NCBI GenBank assembly: GCA_041393775.1
Contig: JAWKJM010000003.1
Location: forward strand, 186,001 to 250,000
Direction of reading: 5' to 3'
From: JADKAV01 sp041393775
GTDB taxonomy: Bacteria; Actinomycetota; Actinomycetes; S36-B12; UBA10799
DNA length: 64,000 nt
Part shown: piece after piece, positions 24,827 through 33,669 of the stretch
Position numbering within the stretch: the stretch's first letter is position 1
How the letters are laid out: each line of letters starts with the position of its first letter
Notes under the pieces: generated by a model
Databases searched by the model: none
The model's input: only the letters and a program-made list of their open reading frames with translations
What the model was told of the DNA's origin: nothing
Program-made: the position numbers and the translations under genes

Positions 24827-26371
24827 CTACTTGCACTCCAGCCCGTCCTCCGGGACCTTTCCGTTGACCAAGAAGTCGTCCACGGCGTTGTCGATGCACT
24901 TGGATCCCGAGTAGTAGGCCGTGTGACCGTCCCCGCCCTTCCAACTGACCAGCACGCCGGATTCGAGTTGGTCAGCCAGACCCACCGACCACTCGTACGG
25001 CGTCGCGGGGTCGTATTCGGTACCCACGACCACGATCGGGGGAGCCCCGGGTGCGGTGATCTCGCCCGGTTTGTCCACCGCTGGCGCAGGCCAGTAGTAG
25101 CAGGGCAGGTTCCCCCAGGCCAGGGCGGCTCCGAAGACGGGGGCCTCTTTGCTCCACTCGACGGCTTGCTGCTCGGTCTGCTCGGGGTCGAAACGGTCCG
25201 GTCGGTCGATGCAGTTGACCGCGTAGAGAGCCTCGTTGGCGTTGTTCGCATAGGTGCCGTTCGGCTTGCGTTCGGTCAGCCAGTCGGACAGCGACTGCAG
25301 GCCGAATCCGTCGCCCTTGAAGGCACTGTCGAGGGCGTAGAACAGCGACTGCCAGCCGTCCTCAGCCGAGTACAGACTGCCGATCACCCCGGTCGTCGCC
25401 TGCCCCGCGGTCAGTGGTCTCCCCTTCTGGGCCGGCAGCGGGTCGGTCTCCACGCTGGCCAGCAGGTCCGCGACCTTCTGCACCCCTGCCTGCGGGTCAT
25501 CGCCGGTCGGGCAGTCCGCCTGATCGGCGCACCATTGTGTGAACCGAAGCAGCGCCTTCTCGAACCCGATCGCCTGACCCTTGCTGAGTTCGGCGTTGGT
25601 CAAAGTCGGATCGACGGCACCGTCGAGCACGAACCGCCCGACCCTCGACGGGAACAGTCCGGCGTAGGTGGCGCCTATGAAGGTCCCATACGACTTGCCC
25701 AGGTAGTTCAGGCGCTCATCGCCGAGAAGGGACCGCAGGATATCCATGTCGCGTGCCACGAACGGGGTGCCGATATTGGGCGTGAGATCCGGGGAATTGC
25801 GCTCACAGCGCGGGCCGAACCGCTTGGAGACCCGCACGGTCGCTGCGACATCCTGGTCGGTCTCGGGGTTCGGGTCGACATTCAGGAAGCGGTCCAGTTG
25901 CTGGTCGGTCAGGCACTCGATCGGCGTGCTGTCTGCCACCCCGCGCGGGTCGAATCCGACGATGTCGTACGAATCGAGCAGTGGCTTGGTAACGACGACC
26001 CGCGCCGCGCGCGCGTATTCGACCCCGGATCCTCCGGGACCGCCGGGATTGAGCACCAATGAGCCGAGCCGTTTGCTGGGGTCACCGGCAGGAAGGCGCA
26101 AGACCTCTATCTCGATGGTCTGACCACCCGGGTCGTCATAGGTCAGCGGGACCGTCATCTTCGCGCACTCGAACTTCCCGCCACAACTGCTCCACGCCAG
26201 GTCCTGCCCGTAGTACTGGGCCAGGGCCGGATCCTCGGCGGTGGGCGAGGCGGAGGGGGTCGCAGACGCGGACACGGACGGGGAGGCAGACGGGTCGGGC
26301 CCACTGGTGAAGGTGCACCCGGCCAGTGCCATGAGGGCGGCGGTTGCCACGGCCAGGAGTCGGGGGCTCAT
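24827..26371 (-). CDS. Secreted lipoprotein alpha/beta-hydrolase (tripeptidyl aminopeptidase-like)
   Basis: A 514-residue protein with a lipoprotein signal: MSPRLLAVATAALMALAGC, the lipidated Cys being residue 19. A Ser/Pro/Ala linker follows at about 20-45, then the alpha/beta-hydrolase fold of the SlpD/SlpE and mycobacterial CaeA/Hip1-like exopeptidases. LVLNPGGPGGSGVEY is the oxyanion loop, YLGKSYGTFIG holds the nucleophile Ser227, and the C-terminal TAP-type domain has VVVGTEYDPATPYEW (acid) and GGDGHTAYY (His). Six or more cysteines outside the signal suggest disulfides. It should cleave short peptides or esters at the cell surface. Start chosen at 26371 because the lipobox is 16 residues in; divergent from the patatin gene. 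Confidence 0.88.
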   Translation of the reverse strand: MSPRLLAVATAALMALAGCTFTSGPDPSASPSVSASATPSASPTAEDPALAQYYGQDLAWSSCGGKFECAKMTVPLTYDDPGGQTIEIEVLRLPAGDPSKRLGSLVLNPGGPGGSGVEYARAARVVVTKPLLDSYDIVGFDPRGVADSTPIECLTDQQLDRFLNVDPNPETDQDVAATVRVSKRFGPRCERNSPDLTPNIGTPFVARDMDILRSLLGDERLNYLGKSYGTFIGATYAGLFPSRVGRFVLDGAVDPTLTNAELSKGQAIGFEKALLRFTQWCADQADCPTGDDPQAGVQKVADLLASVETDPLPAQKGRPLTAGQATTGVIGSLYSAEDGWQSLFYALDSAFKGDGFGLQSLSDWLTERKPNGTYANNANEALYAVNCIDRPDRFDPEQTEQQAVEWSKEAPVFGAALAWGNLPCYYWPAPAVDKPGEITAPGAPPIVVVGTEYDPATPYEWSVGLADQLESGVLVSWKGGDGHTAYYSGSKCIDNAVDDFLVNGKVPEDGLECK

Positions 26372-26447
26372 CCCCAAACTGTAGTTGCTGCCCGCGCGGC
26401 CGTTTCGCCAGTACCCGAGATGCGGTGAATACAGGGACAATGGCCAC

Positions 26448-27341
26448 GTGGCCCGCATCCAACTCGTCGAGTCCCTGCCCCGGCCGATCGCCTACGTCCT
26501 GGGTGGCGGCGCCTCCTACGGTTCCGTCCAGGTCGGCCACCTTCGGGCGCTGGGCGAAACCGACATCACGCCGGACTTCGTAGTGGGCACGTCAGTGGGC
26601 TCGCTCAATGGCGCCATCGTGGCCGAGCACCCTGCCACCGCCTACGAGCACCTCTCAACTCTGTGGGCAGGTCTGAGCAGGCAGGCCGTTTTCGGCAACG
26701 TGCTCGGCACGGCTCTCAACCTGGCGAAGGGCAAGGCCTCGGCGGTACCCAACACCGGGCTGCGGGCAGTGATCGAGCGTGCCCTCACATCGCGCACGTT
26801 CGAGGAGTTGTCCATCCCGCACACTGCCGTGACCACTGATTTCGACACCGGCGAGCCCGTTCCGATCAACCGCGGCGACCTGGTCTCGGCCCTGCTCGCG
26901 AGTTCGGCCATCCCGCTGGTGTTCCCGCCCGTACACCGGGAGAACCGCAAACTCGTCGACGGCGGAATCGTCGCAAACGTCCCGATCTCGATCGCCGCCG
27001 AACAAGGCGCGGCGACCATCGTGGTCCTTGACTGCGGTTTCACGGTGATGGCTCCCCAACAAGAGGAGACGGCGACCGGCCGGCTGCTCCGGACCGCCGC
27101 GATCATGGCTGCGCAACAAGTCCGCCGGGATCTGCGCACGGTGGACGACCGGGTGGTGTTGTACCTGCCCGGGCCGTGGCCCATGCGCGGGCGGCCCGAC
27201 GAGTTCCGCCGCAGTGCGCAGAACGCATCGACCACCTTCGGGTTGACCATGACCTGGCTGCACGGGCTCAGGGTGGTGGGACCCGGCCGCTACGGCTCCG
27301 CGCCCTCGGACTGGCTGATCAAACCGAAGTTGGCGGACTGA
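26448..27341 (+). CDS. Patatin-like phospholipase (RssA type)
   Basis: A 297-residue patatin-fold lipid acyl hydrolase. AYVLGGGASYGSVQVGHL at residues 15-32 is the Gly-rich oxyanion loop, GTSVGS holds the nucleophile Ser49, and VDGGIVANVPI holds Asp171 of the Ser-Asp dyad. The N-terminal residues IQLVESLPRPIA precede the first strand. I chose GTG at 26448 because the upstream reading frame has no patatin sequence. It has no signal peptide, so it acts in the cytoplasm or at the inner membrane face. It is divergent from the lipoprotein gene, the two sharing 76 bases of control region. Confidence 0.88.
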   Translation: MARIQLVESLPRPIAYVLGGGASYGSVQVGHLRALGETDITPDFVVGTSVGSLNGAIVAEHPATAYEHLSTLWAGLSRQAVFGNVLGTALNLAKGKASAVPNTGLRAVIERALTSRTFEELSIPHTAVTTDFDTGEPVPINRGDLVSALLASSAIPLVFPPVHRENRKLVDGGIVANVPISIAAEQGAATIVVLDCGFTVMAPQQEETATGRLLRTAAIMAAQQVRRDLRTVDDRVVLYLPGPWPMRGRPDEFRRSAQNASTTFGLTMTWLHGLRVVGPGRYGSAPSDWLIKPKLAD

Positions 27342-27654
27342 CCGTCGCGTTCGGCCCGGCGGTTCGCGTTCGGCCCGGCGGTTCGCGTTCGGCCCAATGC
27401 CGCGCGAAAGGCCTAACCGGAACCCAGAACCCTAACGCGAACCGGGAACTCAAGTCCGAAAATGTCTGGTGTACTCGGCCTCGGCAGGAGTTGGCCGCGA
27501 GGTTAGAGATTGTGCACGAGGTTAGTGAATGCACGTGTGGCTTCTCTAACCTCGTGCACGTTCTCTAACCCGAGCCGATTCCGCCCGGCATTTCCCCGCC
27601 TGAACGCCGCGGCCCGCCACGGCGAACCGGGAACCCTAACGCGAACCGGGAACC
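27342..27654. other. Convergent intergenic space made of nested repeats
   Basis: No gene. It begins with 2.5 tandem copies of a 19-base unit GCGTTCGGCCCGGCGGTTC at 27347-27395. A copy of AACCCTAACGCGAACCGGGA follows at about 27428-27448, then the GTCCGAAAATG-GTGTACTCGG module (27453-27480), palindrome copy B (27501-27570), the CCGCCCGGCATTTCCCCGCC module (27580-27600), and two more CTAACGCGAACCGGGAA units at 27634-27656. The last unit reaches the stop of the reductase-like gene. Confidence 0.75.
27501..27570 (+). repeat. 70-bp palindromic intergenic repeat, copy B
   Basis: GGTTAGAGATT-GTGCACGAGGTTAGTGAA, centre TGCACGTGTGGC, then TTCTCTAACCTCGTGCAC-GTTCTCTAACC. Both flanking modules are present, so this is a full-length copy of the composite repeat. 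It lies between two convergent genes. Confidence 0.9.
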
Positions 27655-29730
27655 CTAGGCCCCCGCCCGTTCAGCCCGCGCCGCCAGCGCCAGCTCCCGC
27701 ACCCGCGCCAAGTCCTCGTCGGTATACACACCGTTGACACCGCTGATGGTCGCCAGCTTCATCCCGTGCTTCAGGCCGAGTTTGTAGATCTCCTTGACCT
27801 TCTCCCACTCGATGTTGCGCCCGATGGTGAAGGTCTCGTAGCGGCCCTCGAGGGCAAGCACGATGGTCTCAGCCAGGCAGGCGTAGGCGACACCGCGCGG
27901 CAGGCCGATGTCACCCATGTGCACGTCGCCGGGCAACTGGATCTCGCCGGACTCGACCACCAGGACGTCGGGACGTTTGGCCACATCCTCAGCCGACAGA
28001 TCCAGCGGACGCGCGACGTCGGTGATCACACATCCGGGCTTCACCTGCATGATGTCGAGAACCCGCTTGCCAGCACCCGACGTGGCGGTGACGATGGCGT
28101 CCATCTCCGGCAGGGCCTCGTCGGGAGTGGCCGCGACGAACACCTTCGCCCGCGGGTTCTCCCGCTCAATGTCAGCCTTGAGGGCGAGCAGTTTCGCCGG
28201 TTCCGGTGAGACCAGCCACAACTCGTCAGTGGCCATGGCCAGCAACCGGGCGCACACCGATCCGATCGCCCCGGTGGCGCCCACCACCATGCTCTTGCCC
28301 AACAGCCGGCCCTGCTCGTCGACCTCTGAGACCCCGAGCCGGCGGATGGCGTCGTGCAAGGCCCAGAGCGCACCCGACGCGCTGTAACTGTTGCCGGTCG
28401 TGATCGGCAACGGCGCGCGCTTCGCAACTGTCACGCCCGCGTCCCCGACCACCTTGGTGAACGCGCCGAGCCCCATGATCTGGGCGCCGAGCTTCTTGGC
28501 GATGTCGGCGGCGGCCAACAGCCGCGAATACGTGAACTCGGGGTCGTGGGCCATGAGTTGCTTCGGCGTTCCGCCGACCGTGATCAACCAGCCCTCGGCC
28601 TCGTCGCCGGTCGGCGAAGTGACACCGGTGATGTGGCTGTACTTGAACGGCGGCGCATACGCGATGGCCTTCTCGACACCGTCCATGACCACCTGCGGCG
28701 ACACCTTCGCAATGGTGTTCAAGGGTTCTACGTTGCGCAGGTACTGCTGTGACAACGGGTGGATCACGAAGGCGAACCGACTCTTGCGCTTGTAGCCGCC
28801 GGGGTACATCGACCTCGGCTCCAGGCCCGCGGAGGTGATCATGTCCAGGAGGTCGTCGTCGGTCAGCGTCACCTCGTCCGCGCCGGTCACGGCCAGCATG
28901 AGGCCCTCCAGAACGGCGGCATTGACGGTGACCCCCTCGAAGGGCTGCGGGGTGTCATCGAGGACCAGATCGACCCCTCGGCGATGCAGTTCTTCAAGCC
29001 GCTTCTCGGACACCGACGACGTGATAAGCGTCTTGCCCGCCAGTTCCTCGAGGTCGAACATCATCAACTCGTCGTAGGTGGCGACCAGCACGTCGGCGTC
29101 CCGGACTGCCCTGCGAAGCATGGACTGGTTGAAACGGCGCCCGGGCGCGCTGACCGGGCCGGCGATGGGGCCTGGCACCCGGTCGAGGAACCACTTGCTC
29201 ACCCCGGCGAACCGGTCGAGCGCGTTGAAGGAGTCGAGCATCGACGGCAGGCCCCACTGGAGGACAGCGTCGGCGAACTTGATGTTCTCGGTGAACTCCG
29301 CCAGCAGCCGGGCGGTGCGGCGGTGGTGCGAGCCGCCGAGCACAACGGTGCGCGCGTTGTTGAACAGGCCGGGCTTGTCGGCTGCCACCTTGCGGATCGT
29401 CCACTCCTGCAACACATCGCGCAGCCGGCCCCCGTTGGTGAAGGGTACCTCTCCGGTCGCAGCTTCCAGTCTGCGCAAAGCGCCCTTCTCGTCACCGGAG
29501 AGGATCCCTACTGTGCGCGCATCCAGGGCCCCGGTGATGGCGAAGACCGTCGTGCCCGGCAGCCACTGCTTAACCATCTCCTCCCCGCGGTCGACGTCCC
29601 CGTCCGCCCCGACTCTCACAATGCGGAAGTCGTGCTCCAGGAAGGTCACCGACGTGTCGTAGTTACGCTCCGACTCCGCCAGACTCACGTCCACGACTAC
29701 TGGCAGTTCCTTTGCCTTCTTACGCGCCAT
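27655..29730 (-). CDS. Long protein with C-terminal acyl-ACP-reductase-like domain
   Basis: A 691-residue cytoplasmic protein. From about residue 330 it resembles the cyanobacterial long-chain acyl-ACP reductase (the AAR that makes fatty aldehydes): LGAQIMGLGAFTKVVGDAGV, LPITTGNSYSASGALWAL, then a Rossmann fold with SMVVGATGAIGSVCARLLA and VFVAATPDEALPEMDAIVTA. DVHMGDIGLPRGVAYACLAE follows. The N-terminal 320 residues (starting MARKKAKELPVVVDVSLAES) are not in the cyanobacterial enzyme and are unrecognised. The cyanobacterial thioester Cys is not obvious at the equivalent place, so the substrate is open. It is 15 bases downstream of the two-helix protein gene. Confidence 0.6.
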   Translation of the reverse strand: MARKKAKELPVVVDVSLAESERNYDTSVTFLEHDFRIVRVGADGDVDRGEEMVKQWLPGTTVFAITGALDARTVGILSGDEKGALRRLEAATGEVPFTNGGRLRDVLQEWTIRKVAADKPGLFNNARTVVLGGSHHRRTARLLAEFTENIKFADAVLQWGLPSMLDSFNALDRFAGVSKWFLDRVPGPIAGPVSAPGRRFNQSMLRRAVRDADVLVATYDELMMFDLEELAGKTLITSSVSEKRLEELHRRGVDLVLDDTPQPFEGVTVNAAVLEGLMLAVTGADEVTLTDDDLLDMITSAGLEPRSMYPGGYKRKSRFAFVIHPLSQQYLRNVEPLNTIAKVSPQVVMDGVEKAIAYAPPFKYSHITGVTSPTGDEAEGWLITVGGTPKQLMAHDPEFTYSRLLAAADIAKKLGAQIMGLGAFTKVVGDAGVTVAKRAPLPITTGNSYSASGALWALHDAIRRLGVSEVDEQGRLLGKSMVVGATGAIGSVCARLLAMATDELWLVSPEPAKLLALKADIERENPRAKVFVAATPDEALPEMDAIVTATSGAGKRVLDIMQVKPGCVITDVARPLDLSAEDVAKRPDVLVVESGEIQLPGDVHMGDIGLPRGVAYACLAETIVLALEGRYETFTIGRNIEWEKVKEIYKLGLKHGMKLATISGVNGVYTDEDLARVRELALAARAERAGA

Positions 29731-29745
29731 GTTCCCTCTTCCGAC

Positions 29746-30585
29746 CTAGTACAACGGATCTGCAAATGTGCCCGCGGCCCTGCGCAGGCCACCGGTGTAG
29801 GCCTGCACGTCGAGCACTGCCGGCTGCACCACGTCTACCACCGACCGGTTGAGGTCGGGGGCCGCGATGAGTTCGGCCGCGGCCGCCACCAGACCTTCAT
29901 AGGCCTGCACGCCATCGCGCAGGCGCGCGGCCACTTCGACACTCGCGTGCTGGGCAGAGGTGGCGGCCTGGGTCCCCGGCATCTGCTGGGCCGTTCGGTA
30001 CAACGTCCCGAGCCGTTCCACGAGGGACCGCAGCGCAGGGTCGACTTCGGTCAATGCCCGCCGCAACTGCTGCCCCGCTTCGGGATGCATCTGGTCGACC
30101 AGCGGCAACAGGTCGTCCCACCGCTGGGCCGCACGCGACCAGCGGGCGACCTCGTCGGAACCCGGGGTTCCGGGTGGCAGGGGCTCGATCGGCAACGGCG
30201 GCAGTTCTGGCATGGCGGGAGGCTGGAGCGTCTGCCGCTTCTCCTTGGTCAGGAATGCGAACATCCCGGAGAAACCGGCCGCGGTGAACCAGAGCAGCGA
30301 GGGTTGCGGGGTCACGGCGCCGATGACACCCATCACCGAGGCGCCCGCAGCACCGGCGGTCCAGGCGATCTGACGGCTGCGCATCCGCTGCAAGCGCCGC
30401 TCGTAACCTGCCACCCGGTTCTGGTGACCGGCCACAAGCGCCTGCCGCTGCGCCATGACGAGCTCCCGGTCCGTCGGCCGTTTCGGCCTTGTGGCGCGAT
30501 AAGCCTGGTAGCGCTCAAGCCCAGCGGTGAAACCAGCTTCGACCACCTTCAGCCAATGGTCGTTCTGCTTGTTCCGCTTGGCCAT
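29746..30585 (-). CDS. Two-helix membrane protein, possibly PspM-like
   Basis: A 279-residue protein starting MAKRNKQNDHWLKVVEAGFT. A basic, helical cytoplasmic segment (1-70) is followed by two adjacent helices at about 72-93 and 96-113 (QIAWTAGAAGASVMGVIGAV and PSLLWFTAAGFSGMFAFLTK), a Pro-rich linker, and a long helical domain (145-275). This layout resembles the actinobacterial phage-shock partner PspM, but I see no PspA or PspC homologue nearby, so the name is only a suggestion. It is probably co-transcribed with the reductase-like gene. Confidence 0.55.
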   Translation of the reverse strand: MAKRNKQNDHWLKVVEAGFTAGLERYQAYRATRPKRPTDRELVMAQRQALVAGHQNRVAGYERRLQRMRSRQIAWTAGAAGASVMGVIGAVTPQPSLLWFTAAGFSGMFAFLTKEKRQTLQPPAMPELPPLPIEPLPPGTPGSDEVARWSRAAQRWDDLLPLVDQMHPEAGQQLRRALTEVDPALRSLVERLGTLYRTAQQMPGTQAATSAQHASVEVAARLRDGVQAYEGLVAAAAELIAAPDLNRSVVDVVQPAVLDVQAYTGGLRRAAGTFADPLY

Positions 30586-30636
30586 GCTCCTACGGTACGT
30601 GACACAGCGGTCGCAGGCGAAGTCGTTGCCTGAACC

Positions 30637-31614
30637 TCACCCAACCGCGGGCAGTTCGAACCATGCCAGGGTGGTGGTGTTCAGGCTGCCGAGGGCGACC
30701 TTGTCGCCTGCCACACGGACCCCAGTCACCATGAAGAAGTCGTCGTGCTCCCCGAAGAACTCGTGGACCATCGTGCCCTGCACGTCGTACGCCCGCAGCC
30801 ACGTCATCGTGTCCGGTTTGGGGTGCAGCGCCTCGGGGAGCGCCCAGATCGCCTTGCGCAGCAGCGGGATCTTGGCAGGCAGGCCGTCCAATGCGGACTT
30901 GCGGGCACTGGCCATCGCCACCCAGAGCAGGCCGTCGTCGCCGTTGGAGATGTTGTCCGGGAACCCCGGCAGGTTGGTGATCCATTGCTCTGTCCGGCCG
31001 GTGTCCAACCAGATCCGGGTGAGGCTGTAGTCGCCGGTCTGGGCGACGACGACGAACTCGTCGGTGAGCGCGACCCCGTTCGCGAACTGCAGCCCCTCCG
31101 CGAGCACATCAACGGTGCCGTCCGGGTTGCGGCGCAGGAGCCGACCGGTCCCGGAGTGCTCGAGCAGGTCCGCGGTCCAGTGCTCGAGTTCGAAGCGCTG
31201 GCTGGAGTCACTGAAGTAGATGGTGCCATCGGTCGCCACCGCCGCGTTGTTGCACAGCCGAAGACCGTGCTGCCCGACGGCCACGAGCGTCTCCAGATCT
31301 CCAGTCGCGGGATCGAGCAGGAGTAACCCGCGCTCGGCGTCACAGATCAGGACCCGTCCGTCGGTGTACTGCTCGAGGCCGAGCGGCCGGCCCTTGGTGT
31401 CGGCGAGAACCTCGATCTGCCACCCGTCCAGGCTCACCTTCACGATCCGGCCGTCGTCGACACCGGTCAGGATTGCATCACCGAGGAACAGCGGGTCCTC
31501 GGGACCGTGACCGGGCACCGGCAGCACGTGCAGGGGCGGGAGGTTGGCCGGTGGCAAGGACTCCGCCGATGCGGGCGGCTCCCATTTGACGGGATGGATC
31601 GACGGTTTGCTCAT
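30637..31614 (-). CDS. SMP-30/strictosidine-synthase-like beta-propeller protein
   Basis: A 325-residue protein. Repeated strand motifs (GDAILTGVDDGRIVKVSLDG, GRVLICDAERGLLLLDPATG, NNAAVATDGTIYFSDSSQRF, GLQFANGVALTDEFVVVAQT) show a six-bladed propeller of the strictosidine synthase/gluconolactonase superfamily. The acidic and Asn residues that bind the central metal (NNAAV, NGVAL, DNIS) are present. Members hydrolyse lactones or organophosphates; the substrate here is unknown. No signal peptide. The ATG at 31614 (MSKPSIHPVK) follows a GAGCCCATG context with a weak ribosome site; the longer frame adds 13 residues. Confidence 0.82.
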   Translation of the reverse strand: MSKPSIHPVKWEPPASAESLPPANLPPLHVLPVPGHGPEDPLFLGDAILTGVDDGRIVKVSLDGWQIEVLADTKGRPLGLEQYTDGRVLICDAERGLLLLDPATGDLETLVAVGQHGLRLCNNAAVATDGTIYFSDSSQRFELEHWTADLLEHSGTGRLLRRNPDGTVDVLAEGLQFANGVALTDEFVVVAQTGDYSLTRIWLDTGRTEQWITNLPGFPDNISNGDDGLLWVAMASARKSALDGLPAKIPLLRKAIWALPEALHPKPDTMTWLRAYDVQGTMVHEFFGEHDDFFMVTGVRVAGDKVALGSLNTTTLAWFELPAVG

Positions 31615-31693
31615 GGGCTCATTGTGCGGCGTCAGCCGCGGACGGTTGGCCACTTTCGGGCATCTCGCGGCGGGACTGATCCGCAGGTTTCGA

Positions 31694-32857
31694 CTAGGCC
31701 AAGCGCGGTGCCCGCAACTTGACCACCATGGCCTCCATCGCCAGTTGCGGGGCCACGTTCATCGCCAACGCCTGTCGGGCGTCGCGGATCGCCGTGATCC
31801 GCAGCAAGGTGTCCGAGGTCGCGCTCTCGTCGGCCATCCGCGCGAGGTCGGAACGCATCTCCTCGTTGACCAACTCCACCGGCGCTTCTTCTTGCAGCGC
31901 CAGGACGTCACGGAACCAGGCGAGCAGATCGACCAGGACCCGGTCGAGCTCGTCACGTACCGCGCGGGAGCGACGAGCCGCCTGCCGGTCCTCGAGGTCC
32001 TTGAGGGCGGCCTTGGTCACCCGTTTGATCCCCTTGCCCTCGGCTCCGGAGCCCAACGCGAGCATCATCTCCGCCCGCTCGCTCTCGTCGCGTTCGGACA
32101 ACAGCGCCTCCGCATCGGCCTTGGCAGCCGCGACGATATTGCCGGCAGCGGACATACAGCTGGCCAGGTCGGACAGATCGCGCACCATGACCAGCACGTC
32201 GTGGCGGCGGTTGCGCACCGACTCGATCGTGGCCAGCGCCCTGGCGCGGCCGATGTGACCCATGGACGCGCGCGCGGCGAAGGCCGCGGTTGCCGGATCC
32301 ACCCCCTGCTGCTGCGTGAGGAACGCCGCCACCGCATCGGTGCCGGGAGTGCGCAGGCCGATCACCTGACAGCGGGAACGCACGGTGGGCAACAGATCCT
32401 CGACGCTCGGCGCACAGAGCAACCAGACGGTGCGGCTGGCGGGTTCCTCGATGCTCTTGAGCAGGACGTTGTTCGCGGATTCGGTCAGTCGGTCGGCATC
32501 CTCCATCACGATGACGTGCCAGCGGGCCCGGGTCGGCGCCATGTCGGCCCGGGCGACCAGCCGCCGGGCTTCCTCGGTCTTGTATGACAGCCCTTCCGGG
32601 CGGACCACCTCCACGTCGGGGTGGCTACCGGACCTGACCGCCTGGCAGTCCTGGCAGACCCCGCAGCCTCCTTCGGGGCAGACCAGTGCGGCACCGAACG
32701 CGATGGCGGCATTGGATCGCCCTGAGCCCGGCGGGCCGATGAACAGCCAGGCGTGGGTCATGCTCGGCCCCACCGGTTCGTCGGCGGCGTCGACTGCCGC
32801 CTCCTGCAGCACCTCGACCACATGGTCCTGGCCGACCAGCGTGTCGAAGACCCTCAT
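31694..32857 (-). CDS. holB: DNA polymerase III delta' subunit
   Basis: A 387-residue clamp-loader subunit. FDTLVGQDHVVEVLQEAAVD is the N-terminal signature. HAWLFIGPPGSGRSN is a P-loop in which the usual Lys is Arg, typical of non-hydrolysing delta'. The zinc module is CPEGGCGVCQDC. WHVIVMEDADRLTESANNVL and KSIEEPASRTVWLL are the AAA core with the Ser-Arg-Cys sensor (PTVRSRCQVIGLR) downstream. It is 4 bases inside the tmk stop (ATGA) when started at 32857, or at an ATG two codons earlier (32863). The tmk-holB order is standard in actinobacteria. Confidence 0.93.
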   Translation of the reverse strand: MRVFDTLVGQDHVVEVLQEAAVDAADEPVGPSMTHAWLFIGPPGSGRSNAAIAFGAALVCPEGGCGVCQDCQAVRSGSHPDVEVVRPEGLSYKTEEARRLVARADMAPTRARWHVIVMEDADRLTESANNVLLKSIEEPASRTVWLLCAPSVEDLLPTVRSRCQVIGLRTPGTDAVAAFLTQQQGVDPATAAFAARASMGHIGRARALATIESVRNRRHDVLVMVRDLSDLASCMSAAGNIVAAAKADAEALLSERDESERAEMMLALGSGAEGKGIKRVTKAALKDLEDRQAARRSRAVRDELDRVLVDLLAWFRDVLALQEEAPVELVNEEMRSDLARMADESATSDTLLRITAIRDARQALAMNVAPQLAMEAMVVKLRAPRLA

Positions 32858-33459
32858 CGCCATTCTTCGGGCACCGCCGCCCATACCAGTTCGGAAACTT
32901 CCTCGACCGATCCCGAAGCGTCGATCACCGCGTACCGATGACTCGCTCTGCCCGCCAGATCCAGCAACCCCCTGCGCACCCGGGCCTGGAACAACTCGCC
33001 CTCGTTCTCCATGCGGTCCGCCTCGCCGTTGCGTTGTGTCGACGCCCCCACCGGGAGATCCAGCATGATCGTCAGGTCCGGCACCAGACCATCGGTGGCC
33101 CACAGATTGACCTTCTCCACCTCGTCCACCCCGAGGCCGCGGGCAACCCCCTGGTAGGCCAGCGAAGAGTCCACGAACCGGTCGGAGATCACCACCGCGC
33201 CGCGTTCGAGCGCCGGGCGGATCGTACGTTCCACATGGTCGGCGCGCGCGGCGGCGAACAGCAGTGCCTCGCAACGACTGGCCATGTCCACATCGTCGGC
33301 CAGCAACAGCACACGGATCGCCTCCGCCACCGGGGTGCCACCCGGCTCACGGGTCACCACGACTTCGTGCTTCTCAGTCATCCGCTGGGCCAGCACCTGC
33401 AACTGAGTCGTCTTGCCCGAGCGGTCCACGCCCTCGAACGCTACGAACAATCCCGTCAC
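32854..33459 (-). CDS. tmk: Thymidylate kinase
   Basis: A 201-residue dTMP kinase. FVAFEGVDRSGKTTQLQVLA is the P-loop region; TREPGGTPVAEAIR is the substrate (REPGGT) motif; ISDRFVDSSLAYQG is the DR(F/Y) motif; the lid region follows near TQRNGEADRMENEGELFQAR. It phosphorylates dTMP to dTDP for DNA synthesis in the cytoplasm. Overlaps holB by 4 bases, forming a two-gene operon. Confidence 0.95.
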   Translation of the reverse strand: MTGLFVAFEGVDRSGKTTQLQVLAQRMTEKHEVVVTREPGGTPVAEAIRVLLLADDVDMASRCEALLFAAARADHVERTIRPALERGAVVISDRFVDSSLAYQGVARGLGVDEVEKVNLWATDGLVPDLTIMLDLPVGASTQRNGEADRMENEGELFQARVRRGLLDLAGRASHRYAVIDASGSVEEVSELVWAAVPEEWR

Positions 33460-33520
33460 GCGTTCAAGCCTCTCACGGCCGTTCAGGGGCGGCGGGTTGC
33501 CGTCGGCCCCCGGACAGCGA

Positions 33521-33590
33521 GGTTAGAGGTTGTCCACGACGTTAGAGGAACCACGCGTGTCTTCTCTAACCTCGTGCACGTTCTCTAACC
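33521..33590 (+). repeat. 70-bp palindromic intergenic repeat, copy C
   Basis: The right arm is identical to the other copies (TTCTCTAACCTCGTGCAC-GTTCTCTAACC). The left arm carries changes (GGTTAGAGGTTGTCCACGAC and GTTAGAGGAA) and the centre is CCACGCGTGTC. It shares these changes with copy D on the other side of the AbiEi-like gene. The outer flanking modules are absent. Confidence 0.9.
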
Positions 33591-33669
33591 TCGTCGTCCG
33601 AGCGGTCACGCTGTCCACAGAATCGCATCGGACCGACCGGTCGACCCTCATCGCGGCAAGGCTGGGTGC

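Noticed and set aside
28759..30633. A plus-strand open frame of 624 codons
   Set aside because: Antisense to the reductase-like and two-helix membrane protein genes; low-complexity composition and no ribosome site.
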